Shown: piece after piece, positions 1 to 13,483 of the stretch
Position numbering within the stretch: the first letter of the stretch is position 1
Layout: every line of letters starts with the position of its first letter
Assembly: GCA_019722365.1 (NCBI GenBank)
Contig: JADFUC010001190.1
Span: 145,895 to 209,894 of the forward strand
Source of the DNA: Lithospermum erythrorhizon
Taxonomy: Eukaryota; Streptophyta; Magnoliopsida; Boraginales; Boraginaceae
Length of the DNA stretch: 64,000 bases
Direction of reading: 5' to 3'
The notes under the pieces: model-generated
Database searches by the model: none
The model's input: only the letters and a program-made list of their open reading frames with translations
What the model was told of the DNA's origin: nothing
Translations under genes and position numbers: made by a program

Positions 1-1952
1 TTTGAGGCACCGATCTGTTATCTCTTCTAGAGTATTCAGTCAATTTTGAACTAGCACTATGGAGCGATTAGTAGTACCGGATATTAGTTCGAATAAAAAT
101 TGAGCATGAGGCATTTTTATATTGTTACTATTCATATATTGGTTAGATAACTTGTTGGATTGATAATATAATAGTAGTGAATTACAAGAAGTGAAGTATA
201 GTTGTACAATTGGTTCGTATTTTGTTTGATGTCGTGTACGATAGTTAATTGTTTGATCCATGTTAAAGAAGTTGCCTATTTGATTTTTCAGTAATCATCT
301 GGTAGAAGAAACTAATAAGAACTAATAGTGTATTTAATATTTTTGTATTTACGTTTGTAAGTGAATCAATATAGTATCAATTATACTACCTATGAGATTA
401 TATTATAAGAATAGAATCCATAAATACATATTCAATGAAGTATTCCAAAAGTCAGTAATAATGTGGATTATGGAGCTTGGCATGTACGATTGCACGTTTT
501 GTGTTGGCATACAAAATCCTGTAGATTTATAGGTAACTAGCGTGATATATTTAGAGCGCAGTCCTGAAGACTTAGCTTGTGAAAATATTTATTTTTCAAT
601 GTTTAACAATCAATGGTTCACTTAATTCTCAATTTTATACATTATTGGTAGACGTCAAACCTCTCCATATCGCATAACTCCATACTTGTCTGCAATAATT
701 TTGTCAAAGGTTTTAAAATCCAAATGAAAATTTTATTATTATTATTGTATATGAGAATTGAGACTCTAAGTTTCATTAGGATTTGAAACCTTCAATTACG
801 AGGATTTGTGATAAGATTTGTTTGGATGAATCAAATCTCTCTTCCTTCTTCATATTATTCTCTTAGTTTTATCTCGAGAGGTCAGAAGAGGTGACAGATG
901 TCAAATATTTGGTTATCACTGGTCCAGAAGACTAGTTATATGTCAAGTGCATCTTACTATAATCACAACTAGTTCATAAAATAAAGACTTTAGATACTTT
1001 CTGACAATATATAGATTAAGGGCTTTGAATATTTGAATAATTTATGTCAATGTCCCCGTTATTTTAATGATGATAATCATGAATTAAACTTATGAGACCT
1101 GAAGATTCATATTATATAAAGAATACATATTCAATTACATGGAATGGTTTTTTTACATGAATTTGATTCTCTTTATCGTTTTTCTAGGGATTAAAAATGC
1201 CTGCTTGAATGAAATTGAGCGAGTGTAGGCATTAAACTATAGTTGATCTAAATGTATCTACTCTTGAGTTGAATCGAGTCTTGGTGCATGCGTGTCGATT
1301 TACACCAAGTTTTAATTGCATAATATTGTTAGTCTTGAAGACGGCCAGGAGCCTAGAAGAGAAGCGATATGTATGATTACATGTTCATTAATTGCACATG
1401 CTTACATGATTACATGGTAATATGCCATAATATACCCGCAGAGTGGTTAATCGGCGACGAATGATTATGCAGATTGAGTGGTATATATTATTTATAAATG
1501 TTCAACTTGTTTATATGTTGTATAATTCAACTCATATATTGAAGTGACGAAGAAAAATTTATTCTTGATATGAGAAGCAAATGTTATCACGGTGTTATCA
1601 TATCTTGAAGGAACAATTAATTTACATGTCATGTAGTTGGTATTGTGATTATACGTATGCAGGCTAGTTTGGCTAAGGAAAATTTGGTATTTAAGCGATC
1701 AGCATGAATGCTGGCACTATCTTTCACAGGAACTTACACGGTGTATGATTTTCAATTTTTCAATAGAATTTGCCACGATAACATGGATAAAGGAGAAAAA
1801 TGTCTTTTGCATATAGATGCAGCATGGCTATCTGAATTCTAAAAGATAAGAAATATTTTTCTTATCTAATAACTTCTAAGCGAGTGTTATTACAATATCG
1901 AGCGATTAAAATTGGTAGATATACGGAAGAATAACAAATCGGTGCCTCAAAA
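1..1952. mobile_element. Element with terminal inverted repeats, probably non-autonomous DNA transposon
   Basis: The first bases of the window (TTTGAGGCACCGAT then TGTTAT and CTTC) return as a reverse complement at about 1924-1950, with one mismatch in the first 20 bases and looser similarity over about 50 bp. This is how terminal inverted repeats of a DNA transposon look. The interior is AT-rich with no convincing coding region; the 73-codon minus-strand frame at 40-261 matches nothing I know. Because the window starts at or inside the left repeat, the true left end and the target-site duplication cannot be seen. TIR length and absence of a gene would suit a non-autonomous Mutator-like or hAT-like element; the superfamily is not determined. 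Confidence 0.5.
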
Positions 1953-4900
1953 ATATGTATTGAATCATATATTATTCTAAACTTAACTTAATATCGTCTT
2001 TGATAATGTGTTATGAATATAAGCCAATATGATATAAATAGGCAGGAAAATAAGAGAATAGGAGGAGAATGATTTTATTGCTTGTGTGTTTGTTGTGTAG
2101 AATGCAATCTGATGGTTCTTGTTATGGGAACTTAGAATCTGATAATAAGGTAAGCTAAGTAAGCTTTGGTAAATAAGTAGTCCCAGTTCTTCTTTCCGTG
2201 AGTTGTTCAGATTTCTTGATAAGCAAGGCGAGCTTTAGTTATTGAATGTCAACTTCTCTTCCATAACATTTTAATTTATTTTAATTATAATAGTTGAATG
2301 CAGCACTCATTATTACGGTATATTCACTTGGATTGTAAAAAAGCTGACTAATCGGCGTTTTTGCTTTCCCACATCGTATTGTAATTTTTTTTATATAAAT
2401 TAACGATGAAATGTACGATTACATAGTATTGTAAATTACAAATATAAATATTGAGTATTACAAATAATTAATACAAAAATTTCTAACTAAATACTCACTT
2501 TCAAATGCCGATTTAAAGTTTCCTCTAATATTATTTTTTCTATTAGTTGATATATTTTCTCTTTTATTGAAAATTGTCTGATCAGTAATTTTTAATAAAA
2601 TATTTTTTAAGCGATCGAATAAATTGGGCGAGAGCCAAGTGATATAAAGAAATTATAATATACTCACTTTCCAATTTTTTAGTTGTCGTTTAAGCGATTT
2701 GCGCATAGATTAAGAAAAAAATAGTAAAATTGGGTGAAAATGTAAAATGTGTCCAATTGAAGCGATATTATTGGTTCTTGTTAAGCTTAAAAAGAAAAAA
2801 ATAGTGAAAAAATATATTAAAAATATAGCAAATGTTATTTATTATCTTTAAATAGCAAGCTAAAAAAAATAAATTTTTTTTAAACTAAATGACAATTAAT
2901 AAAAATAGAGGAATATATATTTCCAACAAAAATTGAACTCAAGAACCAATAATTAATTTTGAGTAGAGTACTATTTTTATTATTTGGGTTTTTGTTGAGA
3001 TAAACATGGAGCAGTAGTAAGAGGTGACAGTTGGATAGGGGGAGGGAGAATCTAATAGGGAGTTGAGTGCACGCGATAAAAACGGGCGATAGATATCATC
3101 AAACCCAAATTTGATGGTAGTACTCATATTATTCCATCGTTTCATGCTACTGTCCATCTCACTATTATTTTCTTCCCTTTCTTTTGCAATTTCATTCTGC
3201 AATATTGCTTCTGGTTTATTTTGATTCAAGGTCTTTGTTTGATTCGCATTTCATTTAAATTCTTTTAAGCCTCCATATAATATTATTGAAAAATATCTTT
3301 TACTCCTTATGTTACTTTTTAGTTATCTTTTTAATCATTTGTACATAAATTAAAAAAAATAAAAAAAGTATATTAAAAATGTAAAATATCATTTAATTAA
3401 AACTATATCATTTTTCCATGTCTCCTTTATACAAATATTTTAGAATATGGTTTCATCATGTATTAAAGGCGTCATGATAGTTACCGTATAATCGCTTGAT
3501 GCATGATGTGCAAATTTCAAAACATAGATGTATGTAAGGAGACATCGAAATGACTTAGAGTATCATCCTCTTAATATTGTATTCTTCATTAAAAAATAAT
3601 TCCACATATATATAATTCATTGCAATAGATTTTATGGCCCAAAAAACCTTTAAACCTTATATTTAAGGAATTTTGATTTTTGAGATGATTAAATTATATA
3701 TGAACTGAAATATATTTTTGAATTGTCCTTATCAATTTTATCATTTGAGTATACATGATAACGTGTTATGAAAATAGAAATAACGAAAACATGTATTCAA
3801 TTGAAGGGGGTGACAGATTGATGTAAAGAAAGGGCCAGTGTTGGGGTGGAACAACACATAGAGCACACACGAAAACATTGGAAATGCACCACCACCAACA
3901 ACAAAACATCGAGTATTGCATCACCCCTTAGATGTGTATTATGTTTATTTGAATTGTTTTTATGAATGTGGTAGAATAAAGTAGTTATAATGTTGTCGCT
4001 GATCATAGTGTTTGGTGTAGATTTCAATTGGAATCTTTATACACCATGACGAATTTGAAGTTTGCAAGTCCCTCCCCCACATTCCAGAACCCAATACTCT
4101 GTGGGAAATACCACAAATAATTCTATCTTTACCAAATACCAATACCATTCTTTTTTGTTTCATGTCTTAATTTACTACAAGTAGTTTGTTGTCTCCAATG
4201 CATATTAAACCAAACCAGCTTTAGGTTAGTCAGTATCAGTGCTTGTGTTTTCTTTTATTTAGGCTCCTTGAGTTGATATTGAGATGCCATTATGCCAGAC
4301 ATTTTCATTCATCAACTGCATTTGAAAATTGTGAAATAAATCGCTAGCGGCCCTCCAGTATCTGTTTTAGGATTAGGAAGAGGTAAATCATGAGATATAT
4401 CTCAAGCGGCAATTGACGAGAATTTCTAGCTTCGCCTTTCAATCACGAAATTACATCAAACTTGCGTGTGAAACTGTGTCGCGTAAGAAGAGGATTCTGT
4501 TCTGAATCTCTTACTTATTCCATTTCATACCGAGCTTAGTATAGTAGGTATTTATTCAATGCCAATTTGGATTTATATATTAACCGATGATATGGTAGTT
4601 GATACACCAACAAGAGTTTTAAACATGTGGAGTTTGATACATTTATTTAATTTGGAGAACCCAGTCAGAAAATTACAAATAATGGATGAGTAACTATGAA
4701 ATTAAACACACTATCTCAAGGCACCATCACTATTACTCAGATAGTCGGATACCAGGAAGAGCTGAAGTAGGACTCAAGTATACAATGCACATTTGCTTCG
4801 CCCATTAAAGACTTGCCGAGGATGGGAGATGATGGAAAGCAACTTCAAACAAATTCCCTAGTCTATATTGAGTCAGAGTATTGAATCCCTACATAGCCTA

Positions 4901-5884
4901 AACCAACTGAATTTGTATCAGAGAGGAACCTGCCATAAAATATCGACTTGAGGGGCACTAACCATGACAGGCCTGCTAAAACTGCGACATTCTTATGGCT
5001 CCTCATAGAATAAATGCAAGTGCACCATCGCGAGAAATCACTTAGCTATCGAATAAACACTGGCACCTGCCAAATTCGTACACATCAGAATATAAAATTG
5101 TAAGATTGTGAATTCAGAAGAAATCCAAGCGAGAAGTTATTGAATGAATTATTTCAGTGTGCAGGATCTAAGGAACAAAGAAAAAGAAAAGACATGTAGC
5201 CTTTTCATATGAAATGTTCATTGCAAGCAAAAATATCTAAAAATATCTAAATCTTATCATTTTCACTTGTTTTATGAATGTAGAAACTCTATGAAGGCAG
5301 ATAGCATCAACAGCTTGTCTGTATGAAAGGAAACTCTACTCTTTCAACCCTTGTGTTTACATAAGCTATTTACATGTTATTATTATAGCCAGTTATGATT
5401 GCAAAAGGTAGACAAACTCTCAGAGGGATACGTCACAAGCATGTATGTTCATACTCTGATGCTGCACCAAATCAAGAAGCCAAAAAGACTGAAAATAATA
5501 AAGACAACCCTATCCAAGATATCTAACCTTCCTTCCTTATGAGTGGAAATCCAATCCCGTTTTGTCCTCTGAACTGGGTTTTTTTTTATGTGAGTGAGGT
5601 TTTGCCCCACAAATGACATTTCATAAACCTGCGCACCCCTAAACTACAAGCTTTCTTTGAAGCCCCTAATGGGATATTTTATTTAGTTCTTAACAGTTGA
5701 CAGTCTACGATGGGTTCGGATATTTATACATTCCCTACACAAAACTACATATCAACCGCACTCTTGGGGAGCATGGCAGGTCCAAACTCATACATAGCCG
5801 GATAACTAACAGGTGACTCCATAACTTGGAGAGACTAAAAATCAAGATAAAAGATAAATGAACTTACTGATAAGGTCAAGACGG
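1953..5884. other. AT-rich intergenic DNA with diverged Stowaway-like remnants
   Basis: No gene is supported in this stretch. The segments at about 2680-2860 and 3290-3440 share with the intact Stowaway element at 16490-16757 the same internal wording (a CATAGATTAA- or ACATAAATTAA-type stretch, then runs of A, then TATATTAAAAATGTAAAA-type sequence), so they look like decayed relatives. The minus-strand open frame at 2939-3229 has no recognisable domain. The part next to the transporter gene (about 5140-5884) probably contains its 3' untranslated region. Confidence 0.4.
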
Positions 5885-8882
5885 TTAGCCAAAAGAAAAA
5901 AGGGCCCTTTGAGTGTCTGTTGGATTTGAAAGCCACCTACAGAATAACCATGCTGACCCAACCACTGAGAGAAGTGATAAGACTGCTAGGAAGCCAAAAT
6001 GTGAAACATCATTTGCAATTATTGCTATGCCTAACATTAAACACTCTGCTAAACTGGCAACTGAAACCTCTGTGGTCCCGATAAGATTTGCTTTCGATGG
6101 TGGAATTCCAGTTTGAATAATCTGAGCCCCGAGAACATCATATGACATATGTCCTAGTCTTGATAGTACCTGTAAGATAACATTGATAAGTCGTGGTAAC
6201 CATAATTCAGGAAGCAAATGAAACATGACAGATGAAAAAACTGTATTACTCCTATGCATTTTTAGTTTTCCTTTTATCTTCCATAAATGGAACAAGTAAC
6301 AAATCTTATCAACCTAGATACTAGATGCATACATTCTAATTTACCCAACAAACAAAGATGCATTCTAATGTAAATTGTGTATACTCTGCTATGAAGAGGG
6401 CAGTAACTTCCACACCTCCAAGTGATAACGAAATTCCAAAAAGAGTTACTTCTTACTCAACATTAGTTTCACTTAGAAAGTTAGAAGTTAGTACATTGCT
6501 CGACCTTTTCGGTAGTGTTTCTATGTGAACATCATAGTACAAAAAACATTTGTTGGAATGCGGTTATCATGTTGAGAATGTGTGTAAGACATATATAAAT
6601 GTCTTATATGTGGGATATAAAACTCACAATTAGTGATAAGAAAAACATAAGTGGCATCTGCCGAGAAAGAGATCCTGTCCAATACACTGCAACAGCTATG
6701 GTAAGAAGTGAAGCCTGTAATAATAAGCCAGCTGCTCCAGCCTGAGAAGTAGATACGTAAGACAAGAGTCAAGATTAAGAAAAGTAATAACATGATCAGT
6801 TTTTCGAAAAATCTGGATGTAAAAAGAACCTTCAAAATGCCAAGTCGCTTCACCATATCTGCAGACAAAAAGGTTGCAGTAACTCCCATTAAAGCACATA
6901 ATCCACTAAATCCACCAATAATGGATGGATTTAAACCTGAGTTATAAAGCTGGGTGCATCATTTTCTTTATAATAATGAATATTTATATACACAAGCATA
7001 GGTTGGAAGAGTCAAACTGGGCACATGAACTCTTTAATTACCACGATGTGTTAAAAAGGCTGTCATCAATCCGCCAGGAGCAAGAACAACATTAAAGTAG
7101 AGTAGCACACATGCTAGGCTTGCAGGAAGAACAGGCTGCTTCATATATTCAACCCAGCCGGATTTGATAGTCTCCACTAACGAGGGAGATAACGGATTCA
7201 GTCCACAAAAGAAAGCAACCGCCTCGTTTATTTTTTTATAAAATATATAAACAAGTAAATACCTATATTCCCATCATCAAAGAACGACCCCTCGGATGAA
7301 CTTCTGCAACAAGGTGCCCGATCAAGAACCCCAAATGATAGCTTGTTGGTCAACCAGGTGAGGATAATCTAAAAGTGCATTGCAAGTTTCAGTCAATGTA
7401 ATACAACTTCAGACCAAAGAATCCTTCAAACAGAAAGGGAAAACATACTGTCAGTGGCAACGCCCAAACCATGAAATTGGCAGCTAGCTTTAGACATATC
7501 ACTGGTTCATACCGAGAGAAAAGAATGCCAAAGAGCGATGCTCCTGCAATCTGGAAGGGGAGTAACGAATTCCAATCAACACTGATTTTTCCATGCAATA
7601 GAGATATTGAGTATCTAAACTTATAAAAATAAAAAACAATTTTTAAGACTTGAGTTGACTACTAAGTACTAACTGTCTTCTACGGTTCTACCTCACCAAC
7701 AGAAGAATAATGTTGGGGAGTCATAGAAATATAAAAAATTCAAAGTAATTACCTCACAAAGCAGATCAATTCGGTTAATAATAGCATTTGCCTGAGCAAG
7801 AGCAATTGGGCGATTAATTCCAGCTAACTGTAAAACAAAAAGTATTTTAAAGTAGTTATTATGTTGACATCATACACCACATTGCAAAAGCCTGAGATAA
7901 GCAACCGTATTAAGGTCAAATATGTACAAGTCCAATAAAAACGAAGAGGAAAGCAAAGAAAGGAACAAGTCGCACCAAAACAATCCAGTCACGCTCCATA
8001 GCAACCCCGAGAGCCAACCCAGACAACCTCTCTACAGCTCCAGCTAATACAAGAACAACAAACCAAGGTTGAAGAAGTAGAGAAGAAGGGGCACCAGAAT
8101 GAATTTTATGGGCATGGATTATCATGGCAACAGATAATAACTGTGCAGCTGCCTGAGAAGGAAGTTGAATTGGAGAAAATGTAAGGATAAAGTTTTGGAA
8201 GTAAAGTAGAAATAATGAAACAAAAATGGCAGTTACCTGGACAATACTCAAAGTATTATATGAAGTAACCCTTGGGAAATAATCCATGAGTTTTCCAACC
8301 AGAGGGCCACCAACTATTACTGCAAGCTGTGTAAATAGTATAAGTGATGGCAGAGATGTTTAATAGTTGATTTAAAAAGTGGATGAATTGATACCTTAGT
8401 GATAAAACCAAGTATAGCTACAGGAAGAAGACTAGGGTGAAGCAAAGCAATAGCAGCGGGGCAAGAAAAAGTCCAGAGTTGTTCCACCAAGTTCCCAGCC
8501 AAACAATTAGCATACAGAGCTGCCAATCCAGCAGGATGGGCCGGAGTTTCAGCAATGATATTTTGTTGTTCCTCTGATAAAACCTGAGAAAACACTGGAA
8601 ATTAAACATCCTCATATCTGAAAAGCATAATAAAGCTCCAAGACTTACATGCAATGATGTTAAAAGCGAGTCCACATATGTGATGCGATGATCGACATCA
8701 ACAATTGAGCAACGCCTCCTCATCATAATTACACTATTTTGCGATAATATTAAAAAACAGCAGCTTTGCAACTCAGGCGTCCAGCATCGCAATCGATTGC
8801 GTCTTCTAAACCAATATGCTGATGGAATATCTGATTTCCTAATAATAAACCTCGACAACTCATTTTGACCAATCATACCCAT
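5885..8882 (-). CDS. IREG3: Ferroportin-like transporter, chloroplast type (IREG3/MAR1, SLC40A3)
   Basis: Multi-pass transporter of the ferroportin (SLC40) family. The Arabidopsis relative IREG3/MAR1 sits in the chloroplast envelope and is linked to iron homeostasis and to opportunistic uptake of aminoglycosides. Eleven exons are read: 8882-8649, 8583-8395, 8326-8237, 8152-7976, 7827-7753, 7550-7449, 7368-7263, 7176-7042, 6936-6830, 6741-6628 and 6169-5885. They give one 537-residue frame. The first about 80 residues are rich in Arg and Ser and suit a transit peptide. Diagnostic stretches follow in family order: SHPAGL-like [19 protein letters not shown], the loop [40 protein letters not shown] and [16 protein letters not shown]. 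The protein ends at LFSFG, a few residues earlier than the relatives I remember. Intron 7 has a canonical AG at 7178-7177 that restores frame. Function is inferred from homology; identity is strong. Confidence 0.9.
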
Positions 8883-10076
8883 ATTAATTCAACACTTGTG
8901 ATGCTTCTAATCATCTACATAAATCAACTGGAAATTGGAAAAGGTAACTAGATTGACGTGTACTATTCTAATTCATTTTATCTTTACTTTTTTGCTTGGT
9001 CGCTGAAAGGGCTCTACTATGGTTTTAGTGTGTAGGCATCCCCTAATTCCCATATACCTAATTTTCATTAGTGAAATGACTATATTACCCTTAAAATACA
9101 CATTGAGTCACAGTAGAATGACTATTTTGTCCTTAACACTAAAGTGAAATGACTATTTTGCTCCTCCCCTATTTGCAAGTGTAATAGTTAGGAAGTTTCA
9201 TTAAGGGCAAAATTGTCATTTCACTAAAAAAAGTGTATAGTGTTACCCCCACCCCTACCTGCCTCCACCCCCATACTTTAGTGTTGGAGACAAAATAGTC
9301 ATTTTACAGTGACTCAATGCGTATTTGAAGGATAATATAGTCATTTCACTAATGAAAATTAGGTGTATATGAGTCAGGGGTGCCTAGACACTAAAAAAAG
9401 TATAGAGACTGCCGGAAAGAAGTTCAGGAGTGTGCCCAGACACTAAAAATAGTACAGGGGCCACATAAACACTAAAACTAGTACATAGCCTTTCAGCCAC
9501 CAAACTTTACTTTTTTCAATTTATCTATCCAAACACATACTCCAACTATCCAACCAATTTTATTATGTTGACTTCTAGATGTCAAATTTATTATTCTTCT
9601 CGACTTATATATAAAATCAAAAAATTAATATTAAGCACTTGCATTGTAATTAGATTTTCGTCATGTTAATAAATTCAATGTTATTATTATAAGTCATTAT
9701 CTGATGAGTGAATTTGTATATTGAGAACTAGTTCGATTAAGTAACAATTTATGGATTTTTCACTAATGCAATTAAGGCATTTAAAAAAGAGGATGTAATA
9801 GGGAAAATATAAAGACTCAGTAAAAAGCAAAGAGTCGGTTTATGGAAAAACATCACTATAAGTCTACAAGTGAAGGAAGACTCGGTAGTAAAACTTTACC
9901 CCAAACGCTCTGAAGCTACACATCACAAACTAAAATCTTACACTTTCAATCATTTTTGACACAGTCTCGACTATGTGCCAGAAGAAAATCTCCGACAAAC
10001 CACAAAATAGGTCGACTTCACTCAAAACACGCCTCGCCTACACGCTACAATCCAGATTCCAGACCACCAAGACCAT
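8883..10076. other. Intergenic region between IREG3 and importin alpha
   Basis: Holds the start-side (promoter) region of IREG3, the foldback element at about 9005-9499, and probably the 3' untranslated region of importin alpha just above 9840. No further gene is seen; the plus-strand frame at 9973-10170 lies antisense to the importin 3' end. Confidence 0.5.
9005..9499. mobile_element. Foldback / MITE-like element with long inverted arms
   Basis: The left end reads GTCGCTGAAAGGGCTCTACT and the right end, reverse-complemented, reads GGCTGAAAGGCTATGTACTA, followed on both sides by GTTTTAGTGT. The arms (about 9005-9150 and about 9270-9499) pair over most of their length, for example CCTAATTTTCATTAGTGAAA on the left against the reverse complement of TTTCACTAATGAAAATTAGG on the right. 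Inside each arm a short phrase of the type GACTATTTTGTCC / AAATAGTCATTT recurs several times. No coding frame. Size, arms and lack of coding capacity fit a foldback or MITE. Shorter relatives appear at about 39765-39835 and 45400-45470. A target-site duplication could not be fixed with confidence. Confidence 0.7.
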
Positions 10077-13000
10077 TCATCCAAAGTTGAAGCCTCCCGC
10101 TGGAAGGTTAGGCTGGTTGTTCCCAAAGTTAAACTGTTGGTTCGCGTCAACTCCATCTGCAAGATCTTGATCCTCCTCTTCGGCCCAGTACTTCTCTAAA
10201 AGCTTCACAGCTTTCTCATAAATTTCATTGTTGTCGTGAGTTTGGAGGTTCTCAATTTTGTCAATTCCTTCACATTCATCAACAGCTTGTGCAAACAAGT
10301 TAACTCCACCGTTCAATCCCATCTCTTTGTCTGCCTCACCCACCTTCAGTATGTTCTCAAGTCCCTCAAGACACACAGTTACAATCCTTGGATCGGGACA
10401 GATTAGCAGGTCACATAGAGGCTTAATGCAGCCCTGATTTGCTAAATACCTGCAAATAAACAATGACATTAACCAAGAATATGGCTTCCAAATCTAGAAG
10501 CACAAGACTCGGTAACACATGCCAAACCTATTAACACATTAATAGCTATGGATGCCAAACCTGATCTGGTCATGAGAGCCGCCAGAAGTGGCGTTTGATA
10601 CAGCCCAAGCAGCCTCTTTCTTTATGTCAAATTCCGCATTTTGAAGAAGAAATATCAGCGGAGAGATGATATTGGCCTCGATCACTGCCTGTAACAATAT
10701 AAGCGAAAAATTAGTACTACAGTAACCAAGCTGGATATAATCCTTTTTTGAAATTCTAATAAAATGGCAATTAGACCAGCAACTACTACACTCCAAATCA
10801 ACTTTTTTCACAAGCCTGTTAACAGCCTTCAAATTGGTAGCATGAATTTGTAAATTTTTTTATAAAACCATCACATCAAAAGAATATACCTAATATATAT
10901 ACCATCGCAAAATTTACCTGGCCATCTATCTCCAAAATAACTCATACGGAAAGTAAGCATATACCTGGATTTGAGTTCTATTCCCAGCAGTAATATTGGA
11001 GATTGTCCAGCAAGCTTCCTTCTTGATGCTTTTCTTATAGTTCTCAGTAAGCAGTTTAAATAGGCATGAGAGGACCTGATTGTCAATCACATACTGAAAA
11101 ATATAACATTATCAGTAATTCAGTACTGAGGTTCTCTTGGGTTTTGTTGCTAGCCAAGTAGTGACTAACCTGTGTCTGTGTATCATCACCCGTAACAATA
11201 TTCCCCACTGTTCGTAGAGCAGGAATCAGCACTGTATGGGTCGGATGCCTTAACAAAACAAATTATCATTAACAGCATTCTAGATTCAATACAATGAAAG
11301 ATGCAAAAGAATTCTATGAAGTTTTTAGGACACAAACAAGACCTCTTGAAGGAAGAAAACCAGGTATATAGATGTGAACAGAAAAACAAATTTATATTTG
11401 AAATTAAGGATGATAAAAATCCCTCTTCGAGATGAAAACGAGAACCCACATCAAAATCTCCACAAGACGTGGACAGACACCTGCCTCAATCACAGCTTGA
11501 ATTTTATCATTTGGACCATCCGACAGATAAGAAAGCGCCCAGCAAGCATCAGTGAGAACTTCTTCATCATTTGTATGGATCAGACGCTGAAGAACTGGCA
11601 ATGCTGGTCTAACCTGATCATGGAATGAGAAGGACGTTTTGATAATAAAGCCAATTGATCCAATCATCCTAAAGGAATAATAAATCCTCATCAATAACAA
11701 TCATATAACACCATAGAATCTATTAACCTGTTCAAATGGTGTGGGTGGCTTGCCACGGCAGAAGTTAGATAGTGTCCATGTTGCATTTCTGAGCATGGAA
11801 AGCTTTGAGTTCTCATTGAGCTGATTCAGCAATGGCAATAAGGCACCATGACTAAGAACGAGATCTCTACAAGCAGGAGAATCACCAGCGACATTGCCTA
11901 AAGCCCACACCGCCTTATCACAGAATAATTGCACATTAATCAGTTAGGAGTAGCAAAAAAACAGCCCAAAGTACTAAGTTTTATGAAGCAAATGCACATT
12001 TCAGAATATGAACTTCAGATTACAGATCTATCACCAAGCACAAGTTTTCACAGAAACTTAGAAACATCTGCAACTCCTTCTAATACCTGCTCACGGACAT
12101 CATCACTGGCAGAGCCAAGGAGTTGAACAAACATAGGTACAGCACCATGGTTCATGACTACACGAGTATGGTCTGATGTTCCAGATGCTACATTTGTCAA
12201 AGCCCATGCTGCTTCAAACTGAAAAAATGGAATATACCAATAGAATCCTAAGATGAGCTATACAACAATACAAGTGAAAGAAAACCATGTATATCATTCC
12301 GATTTCTCCAATTTGTATGGGAGAGTTACTTGATCACAAACTCTAAGGAAAATATGAACTTGTCCATCATTTCCATTTTTCTTACTAACATAGACAATAG
12401 CACATTTTGAATGAATTGAATACTCACAACAAAATTGGGATGAAAGAAGTATCATATACTACTTACTTGTAACTGAGGCACGTCCTGCCTTCCAAGGAAC
12501 TCAACAAAACGTGGAACCACACCTGCTCCTATCACCTCATCAATTGGAGGGCAACGTTCTATATCAATGAAATGAGAACTATGTTAATACACTAAGTTCA
12601 TCCCAGTAATGAAGAGTACGGAATGTGCATATTCACCAATAGATAACAGCTTTCGAAATTGAGTAGTTGCTTCCAGTTGAGCTACAGGATCCTCGGACCA
12701 TACTCCTTGTACCATTACAGGAATACTTTCCAACTGAAAGCAATATATGAAGAAAGTAAGCAACAGAAATTTGGTCAGCAAGATGGTAGCATATAAGTTT
12801 GATTCAGCGGGTTTAACTACAAATAGCAACAGTTTATATCAAACTAAATATATTATATACACTATCAATAAAAATACCTTCTTTTCAATTGCAGATTCTC
12901 CAATTTCAAACACAACCAAGTACTCAACTTATACCACAATCATAAGTAACAAAAAACAATCTCACATCATATTCTCCAATTCCAAACACAACCAAGTACT

Positions 13001-13483
13001 CAACTTTTACCATAATCAAAACCAAAAAAACTGGGATAAACTACAAACAGTAACAGTTTCATATCAAAGTGATCATCACTATAATTTACTATAAAAAACA
13101 AGTAGTCAACTTTTACCACAATCATAACACAAAAACAATCTCACCCCATATTCTCCAATTCTAAACACAACCCAATACTGAAAACTACTAAAAGCCCCCC
13201 AAAAAGTGGGATTAACTACAAACAGTAAGAGTTTAATATCAAAGTAAATATATAAAGATACCTTTTTTTCAATAGCAGCCTGAGATTGAGATGCATCTGG
13301 AAGTTGGTGAGGCTGAATACCCAGAAGGCCTTCACGGCGTTTCTTGAGGAGATTATCTTCCCTCTTATTCTTCCTGATCTCAATGAGATTATCCTCTCTT
13401 CTACGTCGAGCCTCGTCAGCATCAACCCCGATTTTGTAAGACTTCTTCCGCACCTCCGTTCTTGAATTTGGCCGCAGAGACAT
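10077..13483 (-). CDS. IMPA: Importin subunit alpha
   Basis: Nuclear import receptor: binds classical nuclear localisation signals through armadillo repeats and hands the cargo to importin beta. Ten exons are read: 13483-13262, 12733-12637, 12558-12467, 12218-12087, 11913-11728, 11613-11450, 11248-11170, 11093-10965, 10688-10561 and 10449-10077. They give a 533-residue protein, the usual size (about 530). Residues 1-75 are the basic importin-beta-binding domain ([29 protein letters not shown]). Armadillo repeats follow, with the Trp/Asn ladder that contacts cargo visible as [59 protein letters not shown] and [11 protein letters not shown]. The tail has the acidic KYWAEEEDQ patch (CAS/export binding in the family) and ends GGFNFG. 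Intron 1 carries internal tandem duplications. Paralogue number cannot be assigned. Confidence 0.95.
12835..13261. repeat. Nested tandem duplication in importin alpha intron 1, including a copy of the exon 1 end
   Basis: Within intron 1 several phrases recur: ATTCTCCAATT then AAACACAACC (about 12896, 12969 and 13150), ACTCAACTTTTACCA and its variants (about 12925, 12995 and 13100), and GGGATAAACTACAAACAGTA / GGGATTAACTACAAACAGTA (about 13031 and 13208). At about 12877-12896 the minus strand reads GCAATTGAAAAGAAGGTATT, a near copy of the real exon 1 end and donor at about 13255-13275 (GCTATTGAAAAAAAGGTATC). The duplication therefore copied coding sequence and a splice donor into the intron. 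Confidence 0.75.

Noticed and set aside
2939..3229. 96-codon minus-strand open frame
   Set aside because: The first half looks protein-like, but no domain, splice partner or homologue is recognised, and it overlaps AT-rich relic sequence.
3797..4163. Two overlapping short minus-strand frames
   Set aside because: Low-complexity translation (His/Asn/Cys-rich) and mutual overlap in different frames; no support for coding.
7042..7262. Apparent non-canonical GT-TG intron in IREG3
   Set aside because: Extending similarity leftward suggested an acceptor ending TG at 7204, but a canonical AG at 7178-7177 restores the frame and joins directly to VETIKSGW, so no unusual splicing is needed.
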